Notes: a model not told the origin generated them from the letters alone. A stretch of 64,000 nucleotides of DNA from CAVQGM01 sp963712065 (GCA_963712065.1 CAVQGM010000001.1:868001-932000), one strand, 5' to 3'; shown: positions 47,324 to 56,595, counted from the stretch's first letter. Translations and numbers: made by a program.

Positions 47324-47339
47324 CTACCCCTCAGGGTAG
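47324..47339. promoter_or_regulatory. Perfect inverted repeat upstream of the propeller gene
   Basis: CTACCC-CTCA-GGGTAG lies 68 bases upstream of the propeller gene start, in a relatively AT-rich 50-base stretch (about 47300-47345) that is probably its promoter. It could be a repressor operator; the binding protein is unknown. Confidence 0.5.
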
Positions 47340-47438
47340 AAACGGGCTTCTCGTCGTGACCTTGGTCAGCTTCTCTCCACGTTGCTGTGGCGTTCGTCAC
47401 CGACTCGCACGATGGGGGACGCGTGACCGCGACGGGCC

Positions 47439-48089
47439 TCACCGTGTCGGTGACGCGTGCTGGCGGATCCAGGTGTGCATGGCGATGCCCGACGCGACGC
47501 CGGCGTTGATCGATCGGGTCGAGCCGAACTGGGCGATCGAGCACACGACCTCGCACGCGCCCCTCGCCTGCGCCGACAGGCCCGGCCCCTCCTGACCGAA
47601 CAGCAGCACGCACGACTCCGGGAGGACGTGGGTCTCGATCGGCACCGAGTCGGGGAGGATGTCGATGCCGACGATCGGCAGGCCCTCGGCGTCGGCCCAC
47701 CCGACCAGGTCGTCGACGGTCGGATGGTGGCGGACGTGCTGGTAGCGGTCGGTCACCATCGCTCCCCGCCGGTTCCACCGCCGGCGCCCGACGATGTGCA
47801 CCTCGGCGGCGAGGAACGCGTTGGCGTTGCGCACGACCGTCCCGATGTTCATGTCGTGCTGCCAGTTCTCGACGGCGACGTGGAACGGGTGCCGACGGGC
47901 GTCGAGGTCGGCGACGATCGCCGACCTCGACCAGTAGCGGTAGCGGTCGACCACGTTGCGGCGGTCGCCGCCCCGGAGCAGGTCCGGGTCGAGCCGCGGG
48001 TCGTCGGGCCAGGGCTCCGGATGGGGCCCCACGCCGACCTCCACCGCGACGACGTCGGGCGAGTGGTCGTCGGGGTCGTGGCCGGTCAT
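47439..48089 (-). CDS. SpoU/TrmH-family RNA 2'-O-methyltransferase
   Basis: 216 residues, ATG at 48089. The SPOUT knot motifs are all present: motif 1 DMNIGTVVRNANAFLAAEVHIVG, motif 2 CVLLFGQEGPGLSAQA and motif 3 SIAQFGSTRSINAGVASGIAMHTW. It methylates ribose 2'-OH in tRNA or rRNA; the exact site cannot be told. The N-terminal 50 residues (RLDPDLLRGGDRRNVVDRYRYW) are extra compared with the shortest members. It is divergent from the lipoprotein gene at 48178. Confidence 0.9.
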   Translation of the reverse strand: MTGHDPDDHSPDVVAVEVGVGPHPEPWPDDPRLDPDLLRGGDRRNVVDRYRYWSRSAIVADLDARRHPFHVAVENWQHDMNIGTVVRNANAFLAAEVHIVGRRRWNRRGAMVTDRYQHVRHHPTVDDLVGWADAEGLPIVGIDILPDSVPIETHVLPESCVLLFGQEGPGLSAQARGACEVVCSIAQFGSTRSINAGVASGIAMHTWIRQHASPTR

Positions 48090-48177
48090 CCCGGCAGGTT
48101 GGGCCGGGGCGCCCGGCGGTGCAACCCGCCGCTGGCCCGACCTGTCCCCCACGGGGCGCGGCGGGCATGCTGGCCGG

Positions 48178-49366
48178 GTGATTGGCAGCGGGCGACGGCG
48201 TGGCGGACGACGGGCGGCAGCGCTCGTGCTGGCCGGCGCCCTGGTGGTGGTGTCGGCCTGCACCGGTGGCGACTCGACCGCCGACGAGGACCGGGCCGAC
48301 CTCTCCTCCGGCCCCGACCTCACCTATCCCACCGTGCCGTTCAGCCAGATCGACGACCAGCTCGGGGCCCGCGTCGCCAACGACGGGCTCGGCGGCGCGG
48401 TGCTGCTGGTGTCCCAGGACGGCGCCGACCTCCACCGCACCGAGCTCGGCGAGCTGACCTCCGACTCGGTCGTGCCGGTCGGCGAGGTCGGCCGCTGGCT
48501 CACCGCGGTGCTGGCCATGGTCCTCGTGGAAGCAGGGCCGGCTCGACCTCGACGAGCCGGTGGGCGGGCAGGAACCGGCGATGGCCGACGTGGTGGGCGC
48601 CGAGCGGGCGGCGGTCGTCACCCCTCGCCAGCTGCTGTCCCACACGTCGGGCCTGCCGGTGACCGTCGACTGCGAGGTGCCCGACCCCGACGGCGGTGCC
48701 GAGCCGGTCGTCGACTGCGACCGCGCCGTCGCCACCTCGTCGTCGATCGGTGCGCCGGGGGAGAGCTTCCACGTGAGCGCCGCCGGCTTCCACGCCCTCG
48801 CCCGCCTCGTCGAGGAGGTCGGCGACGAGGCGCTGGCCGACCAGGTCCGGAGCGGCCTGACCGATCGGCTGGGCATGCCCTCGACGACCATGACCGCCGA
48901 CCCCGCCGACCCACTCCTCGGCTCCGACGCCGAGACCACCGCCAACGACCTCGCCCGCTTCCTCGACGTGGTCCTGGCCCGCGGGGCCCTCGGCGACGGG
49001 GGCCGGCTCGTCGGCGAGGACGCCTTCTCGACGATGGAGCACGACGAGACCGCCCGCCTCGGCACCAACGGCGAGCCGTGGGTGGCGTGGACCGGCATCC
49101 CGACGTTCGGGCTCGGCGTGTGGCGCGACCGCCTCCGCGGCGACGGCACCGCCGCCATGGTCAGCGCGGCGGGCCGGTTCGGCGCCTACCCGTGGGTCGA
49201 CCGGTTCCGGAACGCCCACGGCGTCCTGCTGGTCGTCGACGACACCGACCCGGCCGAGGCCGTCGGCGCCAGTGCCGCCCTGACCCAGCAGATGGGCGCC
49301 GCCATCGACACCGACGGCCGGCCGCTCCGGGTCCCCGGGTCCCCCATCCCCCAGGGACCGGACTGA
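48178..49366 (+). CDS. Lipoprotein of serine-beta-lactamase fold lacking SxxK, one frameshift
   Basis: Starts GTG at 48178. Lipobox LVVVSAC marks a lipoprotein. One extra base near 48531 (GTGGAAGCAG for an expected GTGGAGCAG) moves the frame; both halves are otherwise clean. Beta-lactamase-type layout: LGGAVLLVSQDGADLHRTELG, then VVPVGEVGRWLTAVLAMVLVEQGRLDLDEPV where SxxK should be, but the residues are GEVGRW, and LLSHTSGLP as in PBP-type esterases. With no nucleophile or base it is unlikely to be a hydrolase. Paralogous to the gene at 42422. Confidence 0.72.
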
Positions 49367-49397
49367 GCCCGCTGGCGCGGCGGATCGTCACGGGGTC

Positions 49398-49428
49398 GTC
49401 GTTGCGTTCGTCGTTGCGTTCGTCGTTG
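49398..49428. repeat. Tandem 12-base repeat, 2.6 copies
   Basis: GTCGTTGCGTTC is repeated head to tail and ends in GTCGTTG, directly upstream of the SOS-type promoter of the DUF222-HNH gene. Confidence 0.85.
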
Positions 49429-49434
49429 ATAGAT

Positions 49435-49448
49435 CGAACTGGTGTTCG
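49435..49448 (+). promoter_or_regulatory. LexA (SOS) box with overlapping promoter
   Basis: CGAACTGGTGTTCG fits the actinobacterial/Gram-positive SOS box CGAAC-N4-GTTCG exactly. Two bases after it lies TACGAT (49450-49455), a reasonable -10. Transcription would then start near the ATG at 49463, so the message may be leaderless. The arrangement predicts LexA repression and induction by DNA damage. Confidence 0.75.
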
Positions 49449-49462
49449 CTACGATGGTCGGC

Positions 49463-50742
49463 ATGGAGTTGGGGACCCTCCGAGACGGCCTGCAGGCCGC
49501 GGTGGCCGGGTTCGAGCCGGGGTGCCTGACCGGGGCCCAGGCGGTCGAGGCGGTCGAGGTGTTCGCGGAGATGAAGCGGCTGGCCGAGACCGGGCAGGCC
49601 TTGGCCGCTCGCCGGGTGGAGGAGGCCAACGCCTGGCAGGCGTCGGGCTCGCGGTCGGTGCGGGAGTTCCTGGCCACCAGGACCGGGGAGTCACCGGGCG
49701 GTGTCGGCAAGCTGGTCGACACCGCCCGCAAGCTCGAACATCTGGGTCCGACGGGTGACGCGGTGCGCGCCGGTGAAGTGTCGATCGACCAGGCCGCGGC
49801 GATCGCCCGAGCGGCCGAGGTCGACCCGGGCTGCGAGCGCGACCTGCTCGACACCGCCACGCGGGCCGACCTCGGGCAGCTCAAGAAGGCTGCGGCCGAG
49901 GCCCGCGCCGCCGGGGACCCCGACGAGCAGCGCCGCTACGCCCGGCAACGCCACGACCGGGCGCTGAGGACCTTCGTCGACGACGAGGGCATGGGCAACG
50001 TGCACTGGCGCACCACCCTCGACGAATACAGCGAGTTCGTCTCGTTGCACCAACGCTTCCGGGAGCACGCGTTCAAAGCCGCCTACCGGGGCGGGCGACG
50101 CGACCCCGACCGCCACCTCGCCTCCGACGCCATGGTGCGCCTGGTCCGCGCCGCCGGCGTCGGGTGGTGACGGCGCCACACCGGTCCGAGAGCCGCGGGT
50201 GTACATCCACGTCACCGACACCGCCGTCCTCCGTGGCCGCACCCAACCGGGTGAGACCTGTGAGATCGCCGGCATCGGCCCCGTCCCCGTCCCCGTCGCC
50301 CGCCAGATGTGGGGGCACCAACCCGTTCGTGTCGCTCGTCGAGACCGACGGCACCGACGTCCACCGCATCGTCCGCCTCGGCCGGCGCCGGCCCCCCGAG
50401 ATCGACGACGCCCTCCTCGTCCGCGACCGCTGCTGCGTCGTGCCCGGCTGTTCGAGCACCCGCCGGCTCGAGGTCCACCACACCGTCCCGTTCGCCGACA
50501 CCGGCCGCACCACGTTGGACGAGCTCGCCACCGTGTGCGCCCACCACCACGACCTCATCACCCACCGCGGCCACGACCTGCGCGGCGGCCCCGGATCCTG
50601 GACCTGGCACCCACCCGACGAGGACCGATCAACGAGCGACCCACCCGACCGGGCCCCGCCCGACCGCCACCGGACCGACCGACCCCGCACCGGGCGGCGA
50701 CCACCCGACGAACCCCGCCAGCTCGGCTTCGACGCGGCATGA
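49463..50742 (+). CDS. DUF222 / HNH endonuclease (13E12-type), two frameshifts
   Basis: Starts ATG at 49463 (ATG at 49454 is possible). The DUF222 part runs MELGTLRDGLQAAVAGF, LAARRVEEANAWQASGSRSVREFLA, VSIDQAAAIARAAEVD to AAGVG; an extra base in a G run near 50163, then VYIHVTDTAVLRGRTQPG; another extra G near 50313, then NPFVSLVETDGTDVHRIV and the HNH motif CCVVPGCSSTRRLEVHHTVPFADTGRTTLDELATVCAHHHDLIT. The family is abundant and mobile in actinobacteria. It lies behind a perfect SOS box. If the shifts are real the nuclease domain is not made. Confidence 0.82.
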
Positions 50743-50792
50743 CCGCGGCCGGCGACCGGGTGACGTGCCGACACCGCTGGAGCCTCGCGGCA

Positions 50793-51182
50793 ATGAGCGG
50801 ACCGGCGCGCCGACTCCGGGCGGCAGGCGTCCTGCTGTCGTCGAGCCTGGTGCTCGCCCTGACGGCCGTCGCCTGCGGCGACGGGCCGAGCGAGGCCCGG
50901 AGCAACTGCGTCACGGCGTCGGGAGCGTCGATCTGCGCCGCTCGCAACGGGGCGATCCGGCTCGAGACCGCCGGACTCCAGCCGGGCTCGACCCTCGCGG
51001 TCACGACGCCCGGCGGAACCACGAGGACCACGACCTTCACGGTCGGGGATGGCGGCGAGCTCACCGGAGCGGTCGCGATACTCGCGGCGGACACATCGGC
51101 ACCGGTGAGCATCGAGGTCGAGGGGGTGGCGGTCGGCGGCACACCGATCGAGGGCCGCCTCGAGGTCGGTCCCGAACCCTGA
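50793..51182 (+). CDS. Small lipoprotein, unknown function
   Basis: 129 residues from the ATG at 50793; the ATG at 50739, overlapping the preceding stop as ATGA, is an alternative that adds 18 residues. Signal peptide RLRAAGVLLSSSLVLALTAVAC with lipobox TAVAC. The mature part is a short beta sandwich: SICAARNGAIRLETAGLQPGSTLAV, TTRTTTFTVGDGGELTGAVAIL and PVSIEVEGVAVGGTPIEG, resembling Ig-like domains of actinobacterial envelope proteins. Two further cysteines (NCV, ICA) may pair. Confidence 0.7.
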   Translation: MSGPARRLRAAGVLLSSSLVLALTAVACGDGPSEARSNCVTASGASICAARNGAIRLETAGLQPGSTLAVTTPGGTTRTTTFTVGDGGELTGAVAILAADTSAPVSIEVEGVAVGGTPIEGRLEVGPEP

Positions 51183-51281
51183 CCACACACCGGCCGACCG
51201 GTGGGGAGCACCCGAGCGGCCAACTATTGACAACTGATCTGCCACTTCTTAGCGTCGTGGGGACCTCGAGGGGAGACCGCC

Positions 51282-52103
51282 ATGCAGATCGTCCTGCTGG
51301 GGACGGGCAGTCCGCTGCCCGACCCCGACCGCGCCGGGCCGGCCACGCTGGTCCGCGCCGCCGGCCGTGACCTGCTGTTCGACGCCGGCCGCGGGGTGCT
51401 CATGCGGCTCGCCGCCGCCGGCGCCGCACCCGGCACGCTCACCGGGGTGTTCCTCACCCACCTGCACAGCGACCACCTCACCGACCTCAACGACGTGATC
51501 ACCACCCGCTGGGTCACCGGCGTGGGCCCGTCCCCGCTCCCCGTGTTCGGTCCCGAGGGCACCGGGCGCGTCGTCGAGCGCACGCTGCACCTGCTCGAGG
51601 ACGACATCGGCTACCGGCTCGCCCACCACGACGACCTCACGTGGGGTCCCGAGTGCGACGTCACCGAGGTCACCGACGGCGTGGTGTTCGACGACGGCGT
51701 CGTCCGGGTGACGGCCGCACCCACCGACCACGCGCCGGTCCGCCCGACGGTGGGCTTCCGCGTGGAGGCCGAGGGCAAGGCGGTCGCCATCGCCGGCGAC
51801 ACGGTGCCGTGCGAGGGCCTCGACCGCCTGTGCGCCGGCGCCGACGCCTACGTGCAGACGACGATCCGCCGCTCGCTCATCGAGCCCATCCCGTTCCCCC
51901 GCCTGCAGGACATCCTCGACTACCACTCGACGATCCAGGACGCCGCCGCCACCGCCACCGACGGCGGGGTGAAGACCCTCGTCCTCACCCACCTCGTGCC
52001 CGCCCCCGCGCCCGGCACCGAGGGTGAGTGGGTGGCCGAGGCCAGGGAGGGCTTCGCCGGCGACGTGGTGGTGGCCGCCGACCTCACGACCGTCGAGGTC
52101 TGA
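51282..52103 (+). CDS. RNase Z-like metallo-beta-lactamase protein
   Basis: 273 residues, ATG at 51282 after GAGGGGAGA. Opening MQIVLLGTGSPLPDPDRAGPAT and zinc motif FLTHLHSDHLTDLND follow RNase Z and arylsulfatase-like relatives; further ligands are in APTDHAPVRPTVGF, AIAGDTVPCEGLD and LVLTHLVPAP. The long flexible arm of true tRNase Z is not obvious, so it may be a general phosphodiesterase or sulfatase. It is followed six bases later by the propeller gene. Confidence 0.85.
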   Translation: MQIVLLGTGSPLPDPDRAGPATLVRAAGRDLLFDAGRGVLMRLAAAGAAPGTLTGVFLTHLHSDHLTDLNDVITTRWVTGVGPSPLPVFGPEGTGRVVERTLHLLEDDIGYRLAHHDDLTWGPECDVTEVTDGVVFDDGVVRVTAAPTDHAPVRPTVGFRVEAEGKAVAIAGDTVPCEGLDRLCAGADAYVQTTIRRSLIEPIPFPRLQDILDYHSTIQDAAATATDGGVKTLVLTHLVPAPAPGTEGEWVAEAREGFAGDVVVAADLTTVEV

Positions 52104-52108
52104 GCCCG

Positions 52109-53410
52109 GTGCCGACCGACCCGACCGACCCGACCGATCCTGCGACCGCCGCCGACGTCCATCCCGACACCGCCGCCGGCTACTGGCCCGGTGCCTGGCC
52201 CGGCGAGGACGGCGGCCCCCGCCGCCTGCAGGCCGGCGAGCACCGACCGTGGACCGGGTTCGGCCTCGACCGGGGCGACGCCCTGGCGGCGACCACCCGG
52301 GTCGTGCCCGGGGCGACCATGGCGATCCAGCGAGACCCGGGCGAGCTCTACGTGCAGGGGGCGGTGCTGCCGATGATGGCCGGACCCGAGGGATCGACCG
52401 GGTGGGTCGAGCGCATCGACCCGGTCACCCTCGAGCCCGTCGACCGCTCGGTCGACCTGCCCGCCGGCCCGTGGTGGCCGGGTGGCCTCGCCGCCCACGC
52501 CAACGGCTCGCTGTACCTGACCCAGGGCCGGTGGTGCCACCGCCTCGACGCGGACTGCACCGTGCGCACCTCGTGCGAGCTCCCGCGCGACCGGCCGTAC
52601 AACTCGCTCGTCGTGCTGCCCGACGGCCGGCTCGCCATGAAGGACATGGCCGGTGACGGCGACGAGCCGTCCGAGCTCGTGGTGCTCGACCCCGACGACC
52701 TCTCGATCGCCGGGCGACTGCCGCTGCCCGAGGGTTCGATCGCCCGGTTGTCGGCCCTCGGCTCGACCGTGGTCGTGGTCGGCATGCAGTCGGTGCTCCT
52801 GGTCGACGCCGGCGGCGCCGCGCCCACGCTCGAGTCGTCGCTCCCCTACCGCTCGGTCGACGGGCAGACCTACGGGTGGGATGCGGTGTTGACCGACACC
52901 GACGCCTGGTTCCTCGACAACGGGGCCGGCACCGAGGCCTTCGGCCCGTCGTTCCGGGGGAAGACCTCGTCGAGTGCGCCGCTGCACCTCGTGCGGGTCC
53001 CCCTCGATGGCGGACCACCCACCCTCACCGAGGTCTGCGGCGAGCCGGGCGGCATCGTGGCCAACCCGCCCGCCCTCGATCCGGGACGAGGCATCGTCGT
53101 CGGCTACGACAGCGGCCACGGGACGATGCGGGCCTGGGACGTCGCCACCGGCGAGCAACGCTGGCAACGGGCCCAGGACCACGCCGGCCACATGCTGCGC
53201 TCCCCCGTCACCGGCGAGGTGCTGACCTACGACTTCGACCACGAGGCCGGCGTCGACCACTGCGTCGTCCTCGACGTCGAGACGGGTGAGGAGCGGGCGC
53301 GGGTCGCCACCGAGGCACCGATCCAGTCCGTGCTCTTCCCGTCGCCGGGATGGGACCGCGACGCCTACGCGCTGACCATGGCGACGGTCACCCGCGTCGC
53401 GGTCGCGTGA
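52109..53410 (+). CDS. Beta-propeller protein, cytoplasmic, unknown function
   Basis: 433 residues from a GTG six bases after the MBL stop. It opens with a short PTDPTDPTDP repeat, then strands typical of quinoprotein-like propellers: LYVQGAVLPMMAGPEGSTGWVERIDP, GGLAAHANGSLYLTQGRW, YNSLVVLPDGRLAMKDMAGDG, MRAWDVATGEQRWQRAQDHAG and VVLDVETGEERARVATEAPIQSVLF. There is no signal peptide and no catalytic motif. Coupled position suggests a partner role with the MBL protein. Confidence 0.75.
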   Translation: MPTDPTDPTDPATAADVHPDTAAGYWPGAWPGEDGGPRRLQAGEHRPWTGFGLDRGDALAATTRVVPGATMAIQRDPGELYVQGAVLPMMAGPEGSTGWVERIDPVTLEPVDRSVDLPAGPWWPGGLAAHANGSLYLTQGRWCHRLDADCTVRTSCELPRDRPYNSLVVLPDGRLAMKDMAGDGDEPSELVVLDPDDLSIAGRLPLPEGSIARLSALGSTVVVVGMQSVLLVDAGGAAPTLESSLPYRSVDGQTYGWDAVLTDTDAWFLDNGAGTEAFGPSFRGKTSSSAPLHLVRVPLDGGPPTLTEVCGEPGGIVANPPALDPGRGIVVGYDSGHGTMRAWDVATGEQRWQRAQDHAGHMLRSPVTGEVLTYDFDHEAGVDHCVVLDVETGEERARVATEAPIQSVLFPSPGWDRDAYALTMATVTRVAVA

Positions 53411-53447
53411 ACCGGGACGCTCCGCCCGTCGTCATGGCCATCTCGCT

Positions 53448-54284
53448 ATGGTCGGAGCCGTGCAGGCCGCGGTCATCATCCTCTCCGTCGTCACCGCGCT
53501 GCTGGCGGCCGGTCTCATCGGCGTCGCCCGCGGGCTGAGCACCACCCGCAAGTCGCTGGCCGCGACCGGCGAGAAGCTGGCCACCACCGAGGACGACCTC
53601 GAGGCGACGAGGACCAAGCTCACCGAGACCGAGATCGAGGCAGGCAAGGCCACCACCCGGGCCGAGGCCGAGACCACCCGGGCGGTCGCCGCCGAACACG
53701 CCCTCGCCGAGGCCGAGGCCGAGGTCGAAGCGGCCGAACGGGCCGCCGCCACCACCGCCCAGGAGCTGCACCGGGTCAGGGCCGACGCCCTCGCCCGCGG
53801 CGGCGACCCGTCGGTGCTCGGCGGGCTCGAAGCGGTCCGCATCACCCGCCTGTGGCGCGACGTCGCCGGTGGCGCCGACTCGCCGCCCGTGGCCACCGAC
53901 GACGAGGTCGAGGCCGCCCTGAACGTGCTGGCCGAGGTCAGCCGAGAGGCGTCGGGCACCACCATCGCCATCGACTGGAAGCGCACCTCGCCGGTGCCGA
54001 CGGCGTCGGCGCTGCTCGTGGTGCGGGTCGCCGAGGAGCTCATCGCGTCGGTGAAGCACGCCGACCGGGCCACCCTCGAGATCGGCGAGGCCACCATCAC
54101 CACCGGCCACGAGGGCGGCGGTGACGAGTCCGCCGAGCCGCGGACCGCGGTCTCGGTCCGCATCCTCTCCGAGCCCCCGACCCCCCTCCCCGAAGGCCTG
54201 GCCGAGGTGCTCGCCGGCACCGACTGGGTCACGTCCCGCGAGCCGGGTCAGATCGAAGTGCGGATTCCGACCCAGCACTCGTGA
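53448..54284 (+). CDS. Membrane-anchored coiled-coil protein
   Basis: 278 residues. N-terminal membrane helix (VQAAVIILSVVTALLAAGLIGVARGL), then about 90 residues of alanine/glutamate-rich coiled coil (TGEKLATTEDDLEATRTKLTETEIEAGKATTRAEAETTR), then a globular part with strands ASGTTIAIDWKRTSPVPTASALLVVRVAEELIASVKH and TAVSVRILSEPPTPLPEGL. It resembles no named family to me. The start at 53448 could instead be the GTG at 53460. It is convergent with DUF2254. Confidence 0.7.
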   Translation: MVGAVQAAVIILSVVTALLAAGLIGVARGLSTTRKSLAATGEKLATTEDDLEATRTKLTETEIEAGKATTRAEAETTRAVAAEHALAEAEAEVEAAERAAATTAQELHRVRADALARGGDPSVLGGLEAVRITRLWRDVAGGADSPPVATDDEVEAALNVLAEVSREASGTTIAIDWKRTSPVPTASALLVVRVAEELIASVKHADRATLEIGEATITTGHEGGGDESAEPRTAVSVRILSEPPTPLPEGLAEVLAGTDWVTSREPGQIEVRIPTQHS

Positions 54285-54291
54285 GGCGGGC

Positions 54292-55572
54292 TCAGCCCAA
54301 CCCCATCGGATCGGGGGTGAGGGCGAAGCCGACGCCCTCGTCGTGCAGGTGGGCGTTCACCAGCGCCGCCAGTCGCTCCTCGTGGCGACGCACCGCCTCG
54401 GCCCGCTCCGGCGGCACGAAGCGCACCAGGTCGTGGTAGACGGCCGAGAGACGACGGGTGACCTGGGGAGACGACGCCCCGAAGTGGCTGATCTCGGTGA
54501 AGGCGAGGTCGACGTACCGGTCCCAGGTCATCACCGGCCGCACCAGGCGGACGGCGTCCTCGTCGTCGACGTAGAGCCCGGCGGGCATGTCGCGTTGGCA
54601 GACCCGGCGCAGGATGTCGCCCAGCCGGTCGATCACCTGCACCGCGGTCGTCGGATCGTTCACGGCCGGCGACAGGGCGCGGATGGCCATGTCGACGAGC
54701 ATGCGGATGCCGTAGGCGACGTCCTGGTACAGCGTGCGCTCGGCGCCGAGCTCGAAGGCCCGGCGCACGGTCATGTCGCCGGGGGTCGATCCCCCGTGCA
54801 CCTCGAGGAGGACGGCGTCGTAGGGGAGGAACTCCCCGACCATGTGCGTGATCCGGTAGATCGAGCCGTGCTCGTGGGCGAGGTGCACGAGGTGTTGCGT
54901 GTCGATGCCGCCGACGACGCCGGGGTGGCCGCGGAATCGCACGACGTCGTCGGGCTCGCCGAGCACCGGCGGCGTCACCGGCGGGAAGGCGGCGGTGCGC
55001 TCCTGCGCGATCTCGATGGCGTGCCGGGTCTCGCGGGCGATGGCCTCGATCACGTAGGTGACCCGCATGGCCTTGACGATGCGGTGCACGAAGGCGACGA
55101 ACACGAAGAGGCTGGCCAGCACCAGCACGTAGGTGCACAGGACCGAGGCCACCGGCACGTAGTCGGTCGTCGAGTCGATCGACGCGAGGGTGTTGAAAGC
55201 GAAGGTGAACGTGGCGATGAACACCGCGAGGGTCCACTTCGTCGCCGGGCTGCGCACGAAGGTGCGCACGACCCGGGGGGAGTACTGCGTGCTGGCGAGC
55301 TGCAGGGCGACGAGGGTGATGCTGAACACCACGCCCATGAAGGTGAGCATCGCCGCGGTGACCGTGGCCACCACTTGGCGCGCGTCGTCGACGCTCGTGG
55401 CGAAGAACAACCCGGAGGACCGTTCCTGGGTGTCGAGCGCCTGGTCGACCGACAGGGCGAGGCTCGACAGCCCGATGGCCACCACCACCGCGGCGGACGG
55501 CACGAGCCACAGGGAGTTCCTCCGGAACTCGTTGAGCCGGGCCAAGGTGACGCCGCGCCCCCGGAGCGGCAC
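54292..55572 (-). CDS. DUF2254 membrane protein
   Basis: About 426 residues. Four membrane segments: LVPSAAVVVAIGLSSLAL, VTAAMLTFMGVVFSITLVALQLA, WTLAVFIATFTFAFNTLAS and VPVASVLCTYVLVLASLFVFVAFVH, then a cytoplasmic domain with GSIYRITHMVGEFLPYDAVLLEVHGG and RTLYQDVAYGIRMLVDMAIRALSPAVNDPTTAVQVIDRL, the most conserved block. Function unknown. The start is uncertain because upstream GTG codons are created by an 18-base tandem repeat; a TTG at 55545 is closest to the family's usual N-terminus. Confidence 0.82.
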   Translation of the reverse strand: MPLRGRGVTLARLNEFRRNSLWLVPSAAVVVAIGLSSLALSVDQALDTQERSSGLFFATSVDDARQVVATVTAAMLTFMGVVFSITLVALQLASTQYSPRVVRTFVRSPATKWTLAVFIATFTFAFNTLASIDSTTDYVPVASVLCTYVLVLASLFVFVAFVHRIVKAMRVTYVIEAIARETRHAIEIAQERTAAFPPVTPPVLGEPDDVVRFRGHPGVVGGIDTQHLVHLAHEHGSIYRITHMVGEFLPYDAVLLEVHGGSTPGDMTVRRAFELGAERTLYQDVAYGIRMLVDMAIRALSPAVNDPTTAVQVIDRLGDILRRVCQRDMPAGLYVDDEDAVRLVRPVMTWDRYVDLAFTEISHFGASSPQVTRRLSAVYHDLVRFVPPERAEAVRRHEERLAALVNAHLHDEGVGFALTPDPMGLG

Positions 55573-55610
55573 GGTGGAACGGAGCGGCACGGCGGGACGG
55601 GGCGGCACGG
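55563..55610. repeat. 18-base tandem repeat, three copies, at DUF2254 5' end
   Basis: GGAGCGGCACGG plus a six-base spacer occurs at 55563, 55581 and 55599 (third copy GGGGCGGCACGG). Each unit supplies an in-frame GTG for the leftward gene, giving three possible starts six codons apart. Confidence 0.85.
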
Positions 55611-55658
55611 CGGCCAGGCTAGGAGCGCGCCCGGCCCGACTCGGGGACCGCGGCGGGG

Positions 55659-56585
55659 TCAGCGGTCGAGCAGCGCGGCGCCGCCGGCGTGGTCGAGCAG
55701 GTGGCGCGCCACTGCCGTGCCGGCGGTGACCGGGTGGGCGTCGACCACGCGGTGACGCAGCACCACGTGCCCGTCGAGCGACGCCAGCAGGCCCTCGACG
55801 ACGACCTCGCCGCCGGCACCGACGGTGGCGTGGGCGCCGGCCGGCAGGTCGCAGTCGCCCCCGAGCGCCTCGAGGAACGCCCGCTCGGCATCGACCGCGA
55901 CGCGGCTGGCGGCGTGCTCGATGCCGGCCAGGACCGTCCGCAGGCGATCGTCGTCGGCCCGGCACTCGACGGCCAGCGCCCCCTGGGCCACCTGGGGCAG
56001 CACGACGGTCGGGTCGAGCACCTCCACCGGCCGGGTGCCCAGATCGAGGCCCAGCCGGTCGATGGCGGCGGCGGCCATGACGATCGCCCCGCCCTCGGGG
56101 ATGCGTTCGAGGCGGGTGGCGATGTTGCCCCGCAGGCCGGTGAAGGTGAGGTCGGGACGCAGGGACGCCAGCTGGGCCCGGCGCCGGACCGACCCGGTGG
56201 CCACCGTCGCGCCCGGGGGGAGCCCGTCGAGGGTGGCGCCCACGAGGACGTCGCGCGCGTCGGCCCGCTGGGGCACGGCGGCCAGCACCACGTCGTCGGG
56301 GGTGAGGGCGGGGAGGTCCTTGGCCGAGTGCACGGCCAGGTCGGCCCGACCGTCGAGCACGGCGGCCTGCACCTCCTTCACGAACACGCCCTTGCCGCCC
56401 ATCTCCCAGATCGGCACGTCGAGGCGGCGGTCGGCAGCGGTCTCCACCACCACCACCTCGAGCTCGACGCCGAGGGGCGCGAGCAGGGCGGCGACGTGGT
56501 CGGTCTGCCAGCGGGCGAGGGCGCTGCCCCGGGTCGCGGCCCGCACCGTGGTGCCCGACGACACGGCCACCCCGCTCCCCGCCAC
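55659..56585 (-). CDS. hemC: Hydroxymethylbilane synthase (porphobilinogen deaminase)
   Basis: 308 residues, full length. It condenses four porphobilinogen molecules into hydroxymethylbilane in tetrapyrrole synthesis. Visible are RAATRGSALARWQTDHVAALL, KGVFVKEVQAAVLDGRADLAVHSAKDLPA, the phosphate-binding TGSVRRRAQLASLRPDL and GLRGNIATRLERI, and the dipyrromethane-cofactor Cys245 in ALGGDCDLPAGAHA. It is ten bases after hemA in the rex operon. hemD and hemB are not next to it, unlike in Streptomyces. Confidence 0.93.
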   Translation of the reverse strand: MAGSGVAVSSGTTVRAATRGSALARWQTDHVAALLAPLGVELEVVVVETAADRRLDVPIWEMGGKGVFVKEVQAAVLDGRADLAVHSAKDLPALTPDDVVLAAVPQRADARDVLVGATLDGLPPGATVATGSVRRRAQLASLRPDLTFTGLRGNIATRLERIPEGGAIVMAAAAIDRLGLDLGTRPVEVLDPTVVLPQVAQGALAVECRADDDRLRTVLAGIEHAASRVAVDAERAFLEALGGDCDLPAGAHATVGAGGEVVVEGLLASLDGHVVLRHRVVDAHPVTAGTAVARHLLDHAGGAALLDR

Positions 56586-56595
56586 CCGGGCGCCG

